NCBI GenBank assembly: GCA_035771165.1
Contig: JAWNZC010000261.1
Span: 1,553,501-1,617,500 of the forward strand
Source: Paragorgia papillata
Lineage: Eukaryota > Cnidaria > Anthozoa > Scleralcyonacea > Coralliidae
Reading direction: 5' to 3'
Length of the DNA: 64,000 nt
Shown: positions 34,626 to 46,097 of the stretch, piece by piece
Layout: every line of letters begins with the position of its first letter
Position numbering within the stretch: position 1 is the first letter of the stretch
Notes under the pieces: generated by a model
Told to the model about the DNA's origin: nothing
Seen by the model: the letters and a program-made list of their open reading frames with translations, nothing else
Database searches by the model: none
Translations under genes and position numbers: made by a program

Positions 34626-36420
34626 TTAAACGGAGCTTCCAACGGTCAATACGGGCGGAGGTGGCTTTGTGGCTGCGAAAAATGTGAGGAGTGGCTGATG
34701 ATCAGTTATGATGGTAAATTGAGCACCATATAGATAAAGGTGGAAGTGCTCGACAGCCCAAACTACTGCAAGCATCTCTTTCTCAGTCTGAGAGTATCTA
34801 CTTTCTACGTCAGTTAGGATGCGACTGGCATAGCAGATAACTTTGTCGTTTTGGACTATCAGTGCACCAAGACCAACAGGGCTGGCGTCAACGATCACTT
34901 CTGTGGCTTGATGAGGATCAAAGTATGACATGACTTGGTTGCCAGTGAAAGCCTGCTTGAGTTTGTCAAGGACTGCTTGCTCAGTTTCTTCCCATTTCCA
35001 GGTGACATCTTCTTTGGTCAAGGTACGTAACGGAGCTGTGATATCAGCATAACCTGCTACGTAGCGTGACAGGTACTGGGCCATTCCTAGGAGAGACTTA
35101 ACTTCGCTTGGATTACGTGGAGGTGTAGCATTCTGGATAGCTTCAACCTTCTTTGGGTCGGGGCGTAGTCCTTCTGCGCTGAAGATGTGACCATAAAAGA
35201 TTACTTCAGATCTCGAAAAGTGGCATTTCTCCTTGTTTAATCGAAGGTTGTGGGACTTTAGCCTTTCAAGGACTCGATGAAGGTTGGCATCATGAGTAGC
35301 TTGGTCTTTGCCAAAAAAGATTATATCATCGGATATATTCTTGCAGCCGGTCAGTCCGGTCAGCAGCTCTTCAATGGTGTTTTGGAAGATCTCGGAGGCG
35401 GCGTTTATGCCAAACAGAAGTCGCTTATACCGTCTTAGGCCGAGATGGGTGATGAAAGTGGTAATGTGCCGGCTTTCTTCTGCGAGCTCAAGTTCATGGT
35501 AGCCAGACGATAGGTCCAAGGTTGTGAAAACGGTTGCACCATTTAAGTCAGCTACCAGGTCATCTATGGTGGGCATCAAATGTTTTTCTCGTTTGACTGC
35601 CTGGTTGGCCTCACGCATATCAATACATATTCGTACTTCGCCTGACTTTTTTGGGACTAGAACAATGGGACTAACCCACGGGGTCGGTCCATCGACCTTT
35701 TCGATGATATCCAACTCTTCAAGCCGCTGGAGCACTTTCACTACATCAGATCGAACGTGGAAAGAGATTCGACGGTGGGGTTGTTGCTTAGGGGAGACAT
35801 CGGGATCAATGTGTAGTTTAACAGTTTTACCAGTTAGCTTTCCAATACCGGAGAAGAGGCATTCAAATTCTGGAGGATACTGGTTAGCTGGTGGTGGATG
35901 GTGTGTGGTACTGTTGACCGAAATTTTAAGCAAGTCAAGTTGGCAGGCTGTATTATAGCTTAGCAGGTTTCCAGAGTTGCCTTCAACCACATGGAATTGA
36001 GCAGAAAGGTGTTTGGGATGAGTTGAAATGTTTGTTGTGACAGTTCCTTTTAGCGGTAGTGGCCATAACGATCCATAGGAATAAATTTTGTGATTTGTTT
36101 TCTCCAGTGTGATTCCATTGTTGTGATTGATTTGGTAATAGGTGACGTCATCAAGGATATTGACGGAGGCATAGGAATCGATCATGACGGTTACGTTGTG
36201 CCCTGCAACGTTAACATGGCAGTTTGGTGGTGTGGTTTTTCCAGTGAGATTTGCGATTGTGAAAACATAGCTTGATTCAGAGACGGAGTCGGTGGAAGGC
36301 TGGGGGCTGGTATGGAAAACATTCTTTACAGACTGTGACAATGGTGGGTTTGTACGGCAAACCCGAGCAAAATGCCCAATTTTCCCGCAGGATTTGCAGT
36401 CCTTTCCTTTCGCTGGGCAG
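34626..36420 (-). pseudogene. Pol: zinc knuckles, protease, reverse transcriptase, RNase H
   Basis: The frame opens with two C-x2-C-x4-H-x4-C knuckles (CRNCGGTYPHIRVC, CKSCGKIGHFARVC, 36380-36460) and continues through the protease. There the active site reads MIDSYASVN instead of D-S/T-G-A. RT follows (TTLDLSSGYHELEL) with NISDDIIFF where YxDD is usual, then RNase H (VIVDASPVGLGALIV, ITDHQPL). The end is lost at 34626. Two catalytic-motif substitutions and the truncated linker to integrase indicate an inactive copy. Confidence 0.85.
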
Positions 36421-37027
36421 ACTCTGATGTGCGGGTATGTTCCACCGCAGTTTCGGCAGATTTGGTTTGTACGACTTGGCTCAGCGCTTGGGCTTCTGAA
36501 AGTACGAGGGCGATGGTTGTCAAAACGAGATCTTGGGGCCCTGTAGCTTCGTTGTTTGGCTGTTGTTGATTTCCGTCACGTATTGAGTTTACACTGGAGA
36601 ATTCTTGTTGCTCGACTTGGCTGGCCTGTCGTTCGCTTATTTCGATGGCTCTTCCGGTCTTCAGAAGGTTTGGTAGATCAAGATTGTCTCGAAGGGCTCG
36701 TCGACGTAAAGAGTTGGATGTGCAAGTCAAGATGATATGGTCTTTGATCTCTTTGGCGGGGTCACTAAATTCGCACGTTTGAGCAAGATTGCGCAATCGA
36801 GTATGGAAAGAATCAAGGGACTCTTCGGGTTTCTGCCTCGCCTGACGAAAGTTAAAAACTTCGAAGGCCACATTGGTTTGAGGTGTGAAGTACTGGTTAA
36901 GCTTTTCCTCCACGGTTTTGTAGTCTTCGTGATCGGTAGTTGGCAGAGCATCATAAATGTCGTCAACGTCAGGACCAGCGTAGTGCAGGAGCAGAGCTGT
37001 TTTTCGTTTATCAGCTGTTACGTCCAC
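36326..37027 (-). CDS. Gag-like protein of the Ty3/gypsy element
   Basis: 233 codons. FEVFNFRQARQKPEESLDSF and LAQTCEFSDPAKEIKDHII are typical of invertebrate Ty3/gypsy Gag capsid domains. The knuckles lie in the overlapping frame, so a frameshift near 36450-36460 separates Gag from Pol; it may be programmed or a mutation. The protein would assemble the particle in the cytoplasm. Confidence 0.75.
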   Translation of the reverse strand: MDVTADKRKTALLLHYAGPDVDDIYDALPTTDHEDYKTVEEKLNQYFTPQTNVAFEVFNFRQARQKPEESLDSFHTRLRNLAQTCEFSDPAKEIKDHIILTCTSNSLRRRALRDNLDLPNLLKTGRAIEISERQASQVEQQEFSSVNSIRDGNQQQPNNEATGPQDLVLTTIALVLSEAQALSQVVQTKSAETAVEHTRTSESAQRKERTANPAGKLGILLGFAVQTHHCHSL

Positions 37028-37191
37028 AAAGTAACCGTTCGAACCGACTGTATCTGACTGTGAGAGGCTGTCTATATTGACTATATTCTATACTCTAGAT
37101 AGTGTGTTGTTTCGGTTGAACTTCAGCTGGTTGACTTCTTCTAGACTTGTGTATTTGTTGTGGGTTTCGATCGTGTTTCCTCGTCGCCAGA

Positions 37192-37351
37192 TGTAATATC
37201 CCTTGTATATAACAATTTAATAATATGAACTCTAAATATGAAAGCATGCAACTGTCTCGTAGGTAGTTCCGTACTGTTCTTTTCCCGCCACAGACCTCGC
37301 ACACGGTCTGCTAGCCTGATGACGTAACAAACTATTATTAACTATATTACA
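37192..37351 (-). repeat. 5' LTR
   Basis: 160 bp. Followed, in element orientation, by the putative primer-binding site CTGGCGACGAGG at 37180-37191. Confidence 0.85.
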
Positions 37352-38823
37352 AGGATCGATTAAGCGGGTTTTTTTTACAATACAATACAATAAATTTTAT
37401 TTAAACACGATTGGAATTAAAGCATACAGCTTGTGGTGTCGCGTATTTAAGTCTATAAACTCAGTTGCAGCAGGTTATACTATGTCCATAGCTAGGGGAA
37501 TACTTAATACTCCTCCCCGCATAGGCACAGGTTATACTATGTCCATAGCTAGGGGGACATTCTATACTCCTCCCGCAAGGCACCATACAACCCAATGCAA
37601 CCAGATAATCATATTACAAGGAAAAATAAAGAAAATACTGTACATATCAATAAAATTTAAAACAATCTTCATGCCTAGGTGCACTTTGCACAGATTCCGC
37701 CTCAAAATTTATAAACCTTAGGATGCCTGCTGTCTTTATCCTCTTACCAAGGGTGGTAACATTTGTTACAGAGTCATCAAGGTCTGCAGAGATCGCATTC
37801 CAGATAACAGAACCCCTATACGTAATTGAGTTCTTCATATAATATGTATTGAAGCGCGAAACATTTACTTTATGTGCATTACGGAGACTATACTTATTTT
37901 TAGATTTTGTTATTATATGGGTCATACTTAGTGGTGTAATATTGTTGTTATACATCTTATAAGCTAATTGTGCCAGTCTTATCTTATACATTTGATTGAG
38001 TGTATCCCATTTGACCTGCTCTAAGACCTCAATAGAGGGCATTTCACGTGATAGACTAAATATCACTCTGGCAGCTCTACAATGTAGAGATTCCAAAGAA
38101 TGAAAGCCTTCCTTATTGGTACACCCACCCCAATTTGGCATCGCATATGTTATAGAGGATAGAATAATCTTAAAATACAAACCTAGGAGCATTTGCCTTG
38201 ATAAGAATTTGCTACATTTTATCATGTTCAGTTTGTTAGCGAATCCTTTTTTGTTTCTAATATGCATGTCGAAACCATGTTAATTTGTCATCAATCGTAA
38301 CTCCTAACAACCTTGAATGAGCCACCCACTTTACCTGATGTGATCCAAGCGTTAGTATATTCAATGGGCCTGTAAAATTTCCCCTATGCATTATCATAGC
38401 CTCGCACTTCTTTTGGATGAGGTGCTAGAGAATTTAATCGACATCATTCCATTAGCTCGCCAAGGGCTTTATTGAGCAGTGAAGTCACCTCGTCAATAGT
38501 TTGCGCCACACAATAAACTGTGGTATCGTCTGAGTACATATATACAGAGCCTGAACCAACTGCACCAGGTAAGTCGCTCGTATACAAAGTAAACAGTGTC
38601 GGCCCAAGGACTGATCCCTGAGGAATGCCATAAGTGACTTCAGCATAGTCTGGTTGCTATCCATTAATAACGGTGAATTGTTTTCTCTCACTAAGATAAT
38701 CTTTTAACCAGGCCAGTAGATTTCATTTAACACCAAAATTGTGTTCCAGTTTATGAATCAGAATCCTATGTGATACACTGTCGAATGCTTTCTGAAAGTC
38801 AATGAATACTACTCCTACAACTA

Positions 38824-39078
38824 CGATCATTGACAAAAATAGTTGGCACGACACTGCGGAGTTGTGTTGAAGTCCTATATTGCTGGAAAATTTTAATTTA
38901 TCCCCTGTTTCCCCCCATCCCCCGTCTCAATGTTGGTCCCATTACGATGATAGTGTGTCGAAGGGCATCACAACACCAATAGCGCATCATTTAGTTGCTA
39001 TACAACATTGAAATGGGGGGAAGGGGGGTCCGCACCTGCTAAACGTGTAATGTGTGCCAACCATTTTGTCAACGATTG
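38824..39078 (-). mobile_element. MITE M1, copy 3 (inverted)
   Basis: ~255 bp, flanked by TA on both sides and inserted in the RT gene. It is more diverged than copies 1 and 2, suggesting an older insertion. Confidence 0.85.
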
Positions 39079-39206
39079 TAGCATAGAATCAATTGCATGC
39101 CTCCAGATCTCAGTTAATTGGGCTAGTAATAACTCCGTGGAATGTCCTTTACGATAAGCCCATTGTTTGTCTGTGACAAGCTGGTTATCAGTAAAGACAT
39201 GCTTAA

Positions 39207-40009
39207 AGTGTCACTAAGACGAAAAATCGTCAGTCTTTTTCTGATGTAATCATAAAGTAGATTTAAAATGATGATGAACGGCGTTTGTGGTTTGTAAATA
39301 TCTCATCTCGTTCAAGAGATATTCACGTTTTTGAAATATGCAAATTATATGGCTGATGACGTCATTTTCTCCAAACGAGCGAAATGAAAATCGTAAAATT
39401 AGGAATATCTCTAGAAATAAACAATAGAAAGTGCTCAAATTTTGCATGCTTATAGTATTAAATAAAATACGTTTCACTGTGGAACTTTAGTTGTTTTCGT
39501 GGAAACTGCTGGTTCCTGGCCCCATCCAATGTTAAAATTAAATTTTCTTATTTATCAGCAATCAAGTAGCGTTTACTCCAGCGAGTAAATGTGACGATTA
39601 GGGCTTGTGTAGGCATTGTAATTCAAATGTTTAAATCTTTCTATTTTTAAACAATGAGGCAAAAATGATAACTCCCTTTTTAAGGTTTAGAGTAACCTGA
39701 GAGCATGCGCTTACCATGGCAATCACAAAAGTTCCACAGCGAAGTGTATTTTATTAGATACTATAAAGCATACAATGTTTAAGCACGTTCTATTGTTTAT
39801 TTCCAGAAATATTCCTTATTTTACGATTTTCATTTCGCTCGTTTGGAGTAAATGACGTCATCAGCCATAAATTTGCATATTGCCAAAACGTGAATATCTC
39901 TTGAACGAGATGAGATATTTACAAACCACAAACGCCGTTCATCCTCATTTTAAATCTACTTTATGATTATATCAGAAAAAGACTGACGATTTTTCGTCTT
40001 AGTGACACT
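39207..40009. mobile_element. TTAA-flanked foldback MITE (piggyBac-like), 803 bp
   Basis: Flanked by TTAA at 39203-39206 and 40010-40013. Ends AGTGTCACTAAGACG / CGTCTTAGTGACACT. Arms of ~240 bp are inverted copies including GAGATATTCACGTTTT. TTAA duplications are a hallmark of piggyBac (also Kolobok). The interior is noncoding. It splits the retrotransposon RT. Confidence 0.85.
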
Positions 40010-40640
40010 TTAAATGCGGCATTCAGTCTAGCCACTTTCCAATCATTACACACTATACCTTTAATTAAACTTCGCTAGTATAGGTTTGGCCAGAGGTGTT
40101 ACTACAGCCATTCCTGCCAATTTTAAGAGCTTAGGTGAGATTCCATCTGGTCCGATTGCTTTTGCAGGTTTCAACAAAGCAAGCTTCTTTTCAACTTCAC
40201 TTCTCATCAACTGAGCTTCCGATATGCACGGGGCTGGTATCACTTGTGTGCAGTGTAATAGTTGCGGTTCAAAGTTCCTCGCCAATTCCTCGCCAATGTA
40301 CGGTGGAAAAGAAACAATTCATCAGATTAGCTTTTTCTTTGTCATCCACTGCAAGGCTTCCGTCGTCGTCGAACGGCCCAATAGCCTTCCTCTCTTTAGG
40401 CTTGGTAGCTTTAGTAAGTAAGTTCCAATAACGCTGCAGTGGTTTTAACTTCATAAAGTTTCTCTTGGAAGTATGCTGCCTTGGCTTTACTTCATTCCTA
40501 AGTTTCTTGTATTTGGTTATATCTCGCTATCCTTTGTTTCTATCGCCTTCTTAAATAACTTATATCTGCGATTCATCTTCTGTCTATAATCGAGTTATTT
40601 ATCCAGGGAGTTGATATACTTTGCACTCAAGATAAGTTCA

Positions 40641-41635
40641 GATACTTAGCTCACACTTTTATCTTCCCAAATTGTGACTTACAATAGTTTACATATTCAT
40701 TTCAAAGCTTTTCTTGCGAACATGAGTTGATCGAATTACTCTGTTTTCAACGAAAACAGCAATTCACGATTTGACGAAGGATAGCAAAAAATCTAGCCGT
40801 TCGCATTACCTTCAATATAGCTTTAACGCAGTTTATTTTTATTCATCTGTTTTCCTGACTCAATATTTTCTTTGGGAAAAATGGGTAACACGTTCAAAAA
40901 TCGCTCACGATGACCCATGGTCGGCCCAAGTAGAATATAGTGGGTTTGAAGACTGAGCAAAAAAACACTTCTTTTTGTTAACAGCAACTTTTGAAGACAC
41001 TTTGACGATTATATCTTTTTCCACATTCCACATTTTATCACACATCAAGCTTATTGTGTATTTCTGGGAAAACGTCGTTTTCAGCCGTTAATTGTGGCGA
41101 AATTCAATGGCAAATATAGGAGAAATGCAAAAATATCTCTAAATCTAGACGTTCGCATTAATTTCAGACCGTGATTTTAATAATCTTTGATGGGCAATTG
41201 AACTGCTTAGTCGGTAATTCATTCGGTAAAAAAAATGGGCCTGGTAGATTAATTCGACATTGAATATAGCATTTTGTTTATTTCCTTTCCAATTATGTCG
41301 CGGACGGGAATGTGTCCCGCGAATTTCACGAACTCACCCGAAATCCACGCATTCTTGCCGCGCATGTGCAGACAAATTGCCCACCTGTTCTTGCTGGAGT
41401 TTAATATGAATTAAGGAGTGCTGAGCAAAAGGCCTGGGTAAGAAGATGGGAAAATAAATCAAACCTACTTGTTCAAGTGAGATATTTCTCAAAACTGTTA
41501 TGGCTATGGAAGTCAAACATTCAACAGTCTTAAGTTTAGATTTATAGCAGGGTTTGTTCTGATTAAGGTCATAGTAAGGTACTGTAGATCTGATGCTTTG
41601 TTATGTTGTAATTCCTTTTGTATTGATGCATCACG
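40641..41635. other. Intergenic DNA
   Basis: AT-rich with short chance open frames. 40770-40960 and 41100-41270 share AATCTAG(A/C)CGTTCGCATTA and similar phrases, so an old diverged duplication may be present. No gene is supported. Confidence 0.35.
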
Positions 41636-41790
41636 AGAGGGGGGGGGGGTCTGCATTTTTAAGAATATGTGCAAGGGGGGTCATGGAATTTTATTTTTGT
41701 AATATATAGGGGGGTCAGAACATTTTGTTCAAGTTGTTGATGAATCTTGACAGCCCCTACCCGGGCATAAATAATGAATGGTCCCTTACT
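41636..41790. mobile_element. Truncated G-rich element end (family A-like)
   Basis: G-runs separated by AATTTT-containing spacers, ending CCCGGGCATAAATAATGAATGG then TCCCTT. This matches the complement of the start at 32397 and resembles the 2292 end. Confidence 0.45.
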
Positions 41791-42004
41791 CTATATAGAC
41801 TACAGCAGTGGCTCTATATCACATAGAGTTCAATGTGCTATGACAAAAGAAAACAAAAAATCTTTGCAGTGGACTCTATATAGACCTAGACCTCCTGGCG
41901 GAGGTAACAATTAGACAATGCAACTCATTATTGCTCATCAGAAAACTCGGGCTCATCTAATTGTTAATTATATGTATTTATCTCTGTTTGTCTGTCATCT
42001 GTGT

Positions 42005-42155
42005 GAATGAATGAATGAATGAATGAATGAATGAATGAATGAATGAATGAATGAATGAATGAATGAATGAATGAATGAATGAATGAATGAATGAATGAAT
42101 GAATGAATGAATGAATGAATGAATGAATGAATGAATGAATGAATGAATAGATGAA
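42005..42155. repeat. (GAAT)n microsatellite, ~37 copies
   Basis: A nearly pure GAAT/ATGA tetranucleotide run. It is followed at 42160-42260 by degenerate copies of TTCCTTTTTGTAACAT. Open frames here (Ser-Phe-Ile-His repeats) are artefacts of the repeat. Confidence 0.95.
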
Positions 42156-42260
42156 TGTTCCTTTTTGTAACATACTGGGGTTCCTTTTTGCAACATAGCA
42201 TGTTCCTTTTTGTAACATGGGTTACTTTAGTAACATTTAGTTAGTCCTTTTTGTAACATG

Positions 42261-43715
42261 CAATTATACAATTTTGGCTATGTTAATTTTAAGCCTTTTT
42301 AGCAAGTTTGTTTGCTTTTAAATACAGCATAGCTAAGAATATGATTAGTTTAGGAAATATTTATTCAAAAATGGATAATTTAATGATATATTAAATATCA
42401 TAAATTGTAATGAGAGATATTATAGAATAATATATTATATGTTATTACAATACATTTTACCATATATTGCTGAAATTAATAGACAATAAGATTCAAATAC
42501 ATTTTTGTCACTTGCAGCTGACTTTTAACAGCAATTTTGAATGCTCAATTTTTATTAATAGTAAAATTTAGTTTTAGTAGCATAAAGCAGTGTGTAGCTC
42601 GTCGAGTGTTTCTCGCAATAAGTTTATCTTTACATGTTAATACGACCGAACATTGCATGACCACTTGAAAACTGGACTTTTATCCTGTCTTGACAATGTT
42701 CCTTAGTGATTTATTTTGATAACTCAGAGAAATTATCATTGTTCGATTATTATAACGATCTCCAAGTGGTCATGTCATATATCCTTCACAGATTATTATA
42801 GAAATCAAGACAAGTAACAGGTTTTAATAATATATTTCATCATCATGAGAACAAATACATAAAATACATATCTGTCTATTACAACAATTAACATTGTACA
42901 TTAGATTAAACACTGAATATATGAATATACTGTATGCTAGAAAACAATCTTTCGATGCATGATCTGAGCACAAAACTGTTTTTAGCACTCTGTGATGTAC
43001 TGTATGTGTATGTGCTAAAAACAGAAGAACACATACTGATTGTCTACATGTATACATGATCAGAGCCTTAGGCAGGATTAGTAATCCACCCGTCCAAAAG
43101 TGCCCGCATTACTAGGGGGGTCTGGAGGCAAGCCCCCATCCAGAAATGTTTTGAAATCAGGTCTTCTGAAAACGTGATTCTGAGCATTCTGGAAAACAAA
43201 AGTACTCTAAATTGGAGAGCAAACAGCAGCAAAATCTATCGTTTTCTTTGTCTATATTTAACGATTAGTCACCCATGCCATTTTGTACTGAAAACACGTG
43301 GATTTGTGTCAGCGGTTGTAGAATGCAATTATGCTAATACGTGATGTTGTCATCTTGATAAGGTTATGGTTGACGTCCGCCCTCTACCGATTAAAATAAT
43401 CGCCAAATTTACTCCTAAAATACTATATATTTCGCAAAAACATGGGAACTTGTATCTTGTGGTATTGTGGTCAAGGTATGTGCAATGACTGTTGAATGGC
43501 ATAACAAAACTAAAGCTTGTACGGTTGTCTAAAGACGAAATATTGGAGTTTTGTTTTAATAAATTTTTACCCATCCACTTTCAAAAATGCCCGTCCAAAA
43601 GACGGGTGGACGGGTCTCTGGCTAAGCCCATGTAACATGATTGATTACGTAAACAGGTATAAAAAGCTTTTTTAGTTAGAGTATTTCATGTAGTACATAA
43701 ATGTAGTTCTTAGAA
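42261..43715. other. Intergenic DNA with a possible ~565-bp element
   Basis: 43065-43630 has loosely inverted ends (CCACCCGTCCAAAAGTGCCC and GGGTGGACGGGTCTCTGGC), which may mark another foldback element. The remainder is AT-rich with no supported gene. Confidence 0.35.
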
Positions 43716-44590
43716 GGGTCAGAGTGCAGAAATTAAAGTACAGAGCGCAGAAAGTAAAGTACAGAGCGTAGAAATGAAGTACAGAGCATAGAAATAAAGT
43801 GCAGAGCGTAGAAAGTTAAGTACACAGCGTAGAAAGTAAAGTACAGAGCGTAGAAATCAAGTACAGAGCGTAGAAAGTGAAGTACTGAGCGTAGAAAGTA
43901 ATGTACAGAGCGACTAGAAATTCTAGAAATGAAGTCCAGAGCATAGAACGTAAAGTCCAGAGCGTAGAAATGAAGTCCAGAGCGTAGAAAGTAAAGTACA
44001 GAGCGTAGAAAGTGAAGTACAGAGCGTAGAAAGTGAAGTACAGAGCGTAGAAAGTAAAGAACAGAGCATAGAAATGAAGTGCAGAGCGTAGAAAGTAAAG
44101 TACAAAGTGTAGAAATGAAGTCCAGAGCGAAGAAATGAAGTGCAGAGCGTAGAAGTTAAAGTACAGAGCGTAGAAAGTAAAGTACAGAGCGTAGAAAGTG
44201 AAGTACAGAGCGTAGAAAGTAAAGAACAGAGCGTAGAAAGTAAAGTACAGAGCATAGAAATGAAGTGCAGAGCGTAGAAAGTAAAGTACAGAGCGTAGAA
44301 AGTAAAGTACAGGGCGTAGAAAGTTAAATACAGAGCGTAGAAATGAAGTACAGAGCGTAGAAAGTAAAGTACAGAGCGTAGAAAGTAAAGTACAGAGCGT
44401 AGAAAGTAAAGTACAGAGCGTAGAAAGTAAAGTACATGAGCGTAGAAATGAAGTGCAGAGTGTAGAAAGTAAAGTCCAGAGCTTGGAAATGAAGTGCATA
44501 GTGTAGAAATGAAGTCCAGAGTGTAGAAATGAAGTCCAGAGCGTACAAACGAAGTCCAAAGTGTAGACCATGAAAGTAAAGTGAAGACCA
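43716..44590. repeat. 20/21-bp minisatellite, ~42 copies
   Basis: Alternating units GTAGAAAGTAAAGTACAGAGC and GTAGAAATGAAGTGCAGAGC. Long minus-strand frames of the FTFYALYFTF kind arise because the 21-bp unit lacks stops in that frame; they are not genes. Confidence 0.95.
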
Positions 44591-45167
44591 TCTTGCTCCA
44601 TGTGATATCTCCGCAGTATCCTAACAAGAGAAAATACATTTAATTAGAAAAATACTTTAATGTAATACTGTATAAACCCAGGGGCTGATTTAGCGTTAGT
44701 CAAATAAGTCATACGACTAATGTAAAAAAATCCGTAAGAAAAAATAATTATCGTATCGTTCTTCGCTCAGTCTCGACTCTCGAGATCGCCGAGCGAGATA
44801 ATCGATTATGTGAGACTGCCGACCGGCATTTTGACCCGCACCGCGCGGTTGACTTTGTTCTTTCTCGACGGATTTGAGCCTATTGTATCAGCCGCTGTGA
44901 TTGGTTGAATTTATAAATTAGCCTTTATAGCGACCTGTGATTGGTTTGCCGAGTGTTCGCCGGATTTCTTTGTCTTTCTCGACGGATTTATAATCCTTGT
45001 ATCACCCTTTCTGATTGGCTTAATTTTTCAATAGCTCTTTATCAAGAGCACGGATTGGTTTAGCGGCGTTTTACTTTGTAGTTCTCGACTGATTTGTGGA
45101 TTGATCAGTGATCGATTCTGACTAACTTGTCCTAGTATCACTACAAGCGGATTCTTTCGTTTGGAAC

Positions 45168-45427
45168 ATGGCTTTCTCCAATACAAACGTGATAGATCTT
45201 GATGTATTCGCTTTGAAGGACAACGACGAGATGTGTTGCGAGAGATTTATAAAACGGCAAGTTTAATACCGTCGACTCGAGGGTCAACAAGCGAAGGATG
45301 CTTTGGGCAATGGAGCTTTTTACCAAGATTGGCAAGACGCTTCAAACTTCAAAGGAATTTTGGCACTGAGATATACGTGGTAATATACGCCAACAAATGA
45401 CAAGAAGAACCCTCGTGCTGCTCTCAG
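45168..45427 (+). pseudogene. Possible decayed first exon of an unknown gene
   Basis: From ATG 45168 one frame reads a plausible protein start (MAFSNTNVIDLDVFAL). It continues through TAA at 45264-45266 and TAA at 45381-45383 in the same frame (GQQAKDALGNGAFYQDWQDA between them) up to AALR|GTAAGC, a good splice donor at 45428. Amino-acid composition between the stops is protein-like. Two stops make it a pseudogene if it is real. The product is not recognised. Confidence 0.3.
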
Positions 45428-46097
45428 GTAAGCAGATTTTTCTGCCTTAATTATTCTCTAATTTCTTTAAGTTCGTTCGACGTATAAAGACATATAAATT
45501 CTACATGGAATTTTAATAAATACAACAATAACAACCTTCGCCGCGATTGAGACCACATGGCATGTCTTCAAATGAAAGGTGACCTTTATTATTGTTTAGA
45601 ATCTTATTTATATATCTACGTGTTGTAGCGCAAGTAGCTCAAATTCATTCAGGGTTTTCCCTTCTTGTATTTGTTTATATAAATGGTTTGAAAACTTAAT
45701 TGAATATTAATATGATTTTGAGACTAGCATTGTAGCAAGAACTGAAATACAAGCTAAAGGATTTTGTCAAGATTGGATAATGTAGACTACTTCATAAATT
45801 CATAAAATAGATAGTGAGGTCTGGCAATCATAATTATGTTATTTTATGTGAGAGACCATAGTTAGGGCCTGTTTTCAAGGTAGGGTTACCCCTACCCTGG
45901 GTCAACTATATTAGATGTGGTTACCAAACAGGTAAAAAGTTTTCCTGGGTAGGTGAGTTATCCCTACCAAATGCATTTACAAGGACAAAACAAGTGACAA
46001 AAATCCTAGATCCGCCACTGAAACCATATCCAAATATTCCCTAAATGATCAACTGCACTTTTACAATAACAAGACACCTGCTTAGGCGTTCAAAAAC
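45428..46097. other. Intergenic DNA
   Basis: No gene is supported. 45868-45990 has short inverted GGTAGGG/CCCTACC motifs that may belong to a small foldback element. Confidence 0.35.

Larger units (their letters stand above)
32877..37351 (-). mobile_element. Ty3/gypsy LTR retrotransposon, minus strand
   Basis: LTRs of ~160 bp bound the element (TGTAATATAG...GGATATTACA when read on the minus strand). A 5-bp target duplication AGGAT lies at 32872-32876 and 37352-37356. Next to the 5' LTR is CTGGCGACGAGG, a tRNA primer-binding type sequence starting TGG; next to the 3' LTR is a purine tract AAAGGGAGGGAA. Gag, protease, RT, RNase H and integrase follow in Ty3/gypsy order. The LTRs differ at several positions, so it is not a brand-new insertion. 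Confidence 0.9.
37647..40600 (-). pseudogene. Reverse transcriptase of the non-LTR element, interrupted
   Basis: Pieces in order on the minus strand: FQEKLYEVK-like linker near 40480; KAIGPDGISPKLLK (40100-40170); VCNDWKVARLNAAF (40030); then past the TTAA MITE, KQWAYRKGHSTELLLAQL (39080-39180); then past M1, FIDFQKAFDSVSHRILIHKL (38750-38810), GIPQGSVLGPTLF (38590-38630) and YSDDTTVY (38521-38540, the catalytic YxDD box). The last ORF 38267-37647 is the C-terminal thumb region. Stops occur between blocks. Order and motifs identify the CR1/Jockey-like group broadly. Confidence 0.85.
37367..40640 (-). mobile_element. Non-LTR retrotransposon fragment (minus), 5' truncated
   Basis: The 3' end carries a (TTGTA)n-like tail (37371-37390, complement strand), as in CR1/L2/Jockey-type elements. 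It encodes reverse transcriptase in pieces and is interrupted by MITE M1 copy 3 and by a TTAA-flanked MITE. The endonuclease domain is absent, so the 5' part is missing. The LTR element inserted 15 bp beyond its tail. Confidence 0.8.

Noticed and set aside
37431..37721. Plus-strand ORF with repeated GTGYTMSIARG motif
   Set aside because: Arises from a ~60-bp direct repeat in the non-LTR 3' untranslated region (37474-37560).
41964..42218. Ser-Phe-Ile-His repeat ORFs
   Set aside because: Translation of the GAAT microsatellite.
43816..44639. 200+ residue Phe/Tyr/Leu-rich frames
   Set aside because: By-product of the 20/21-bp minisatellite; composition repeats with the unit.
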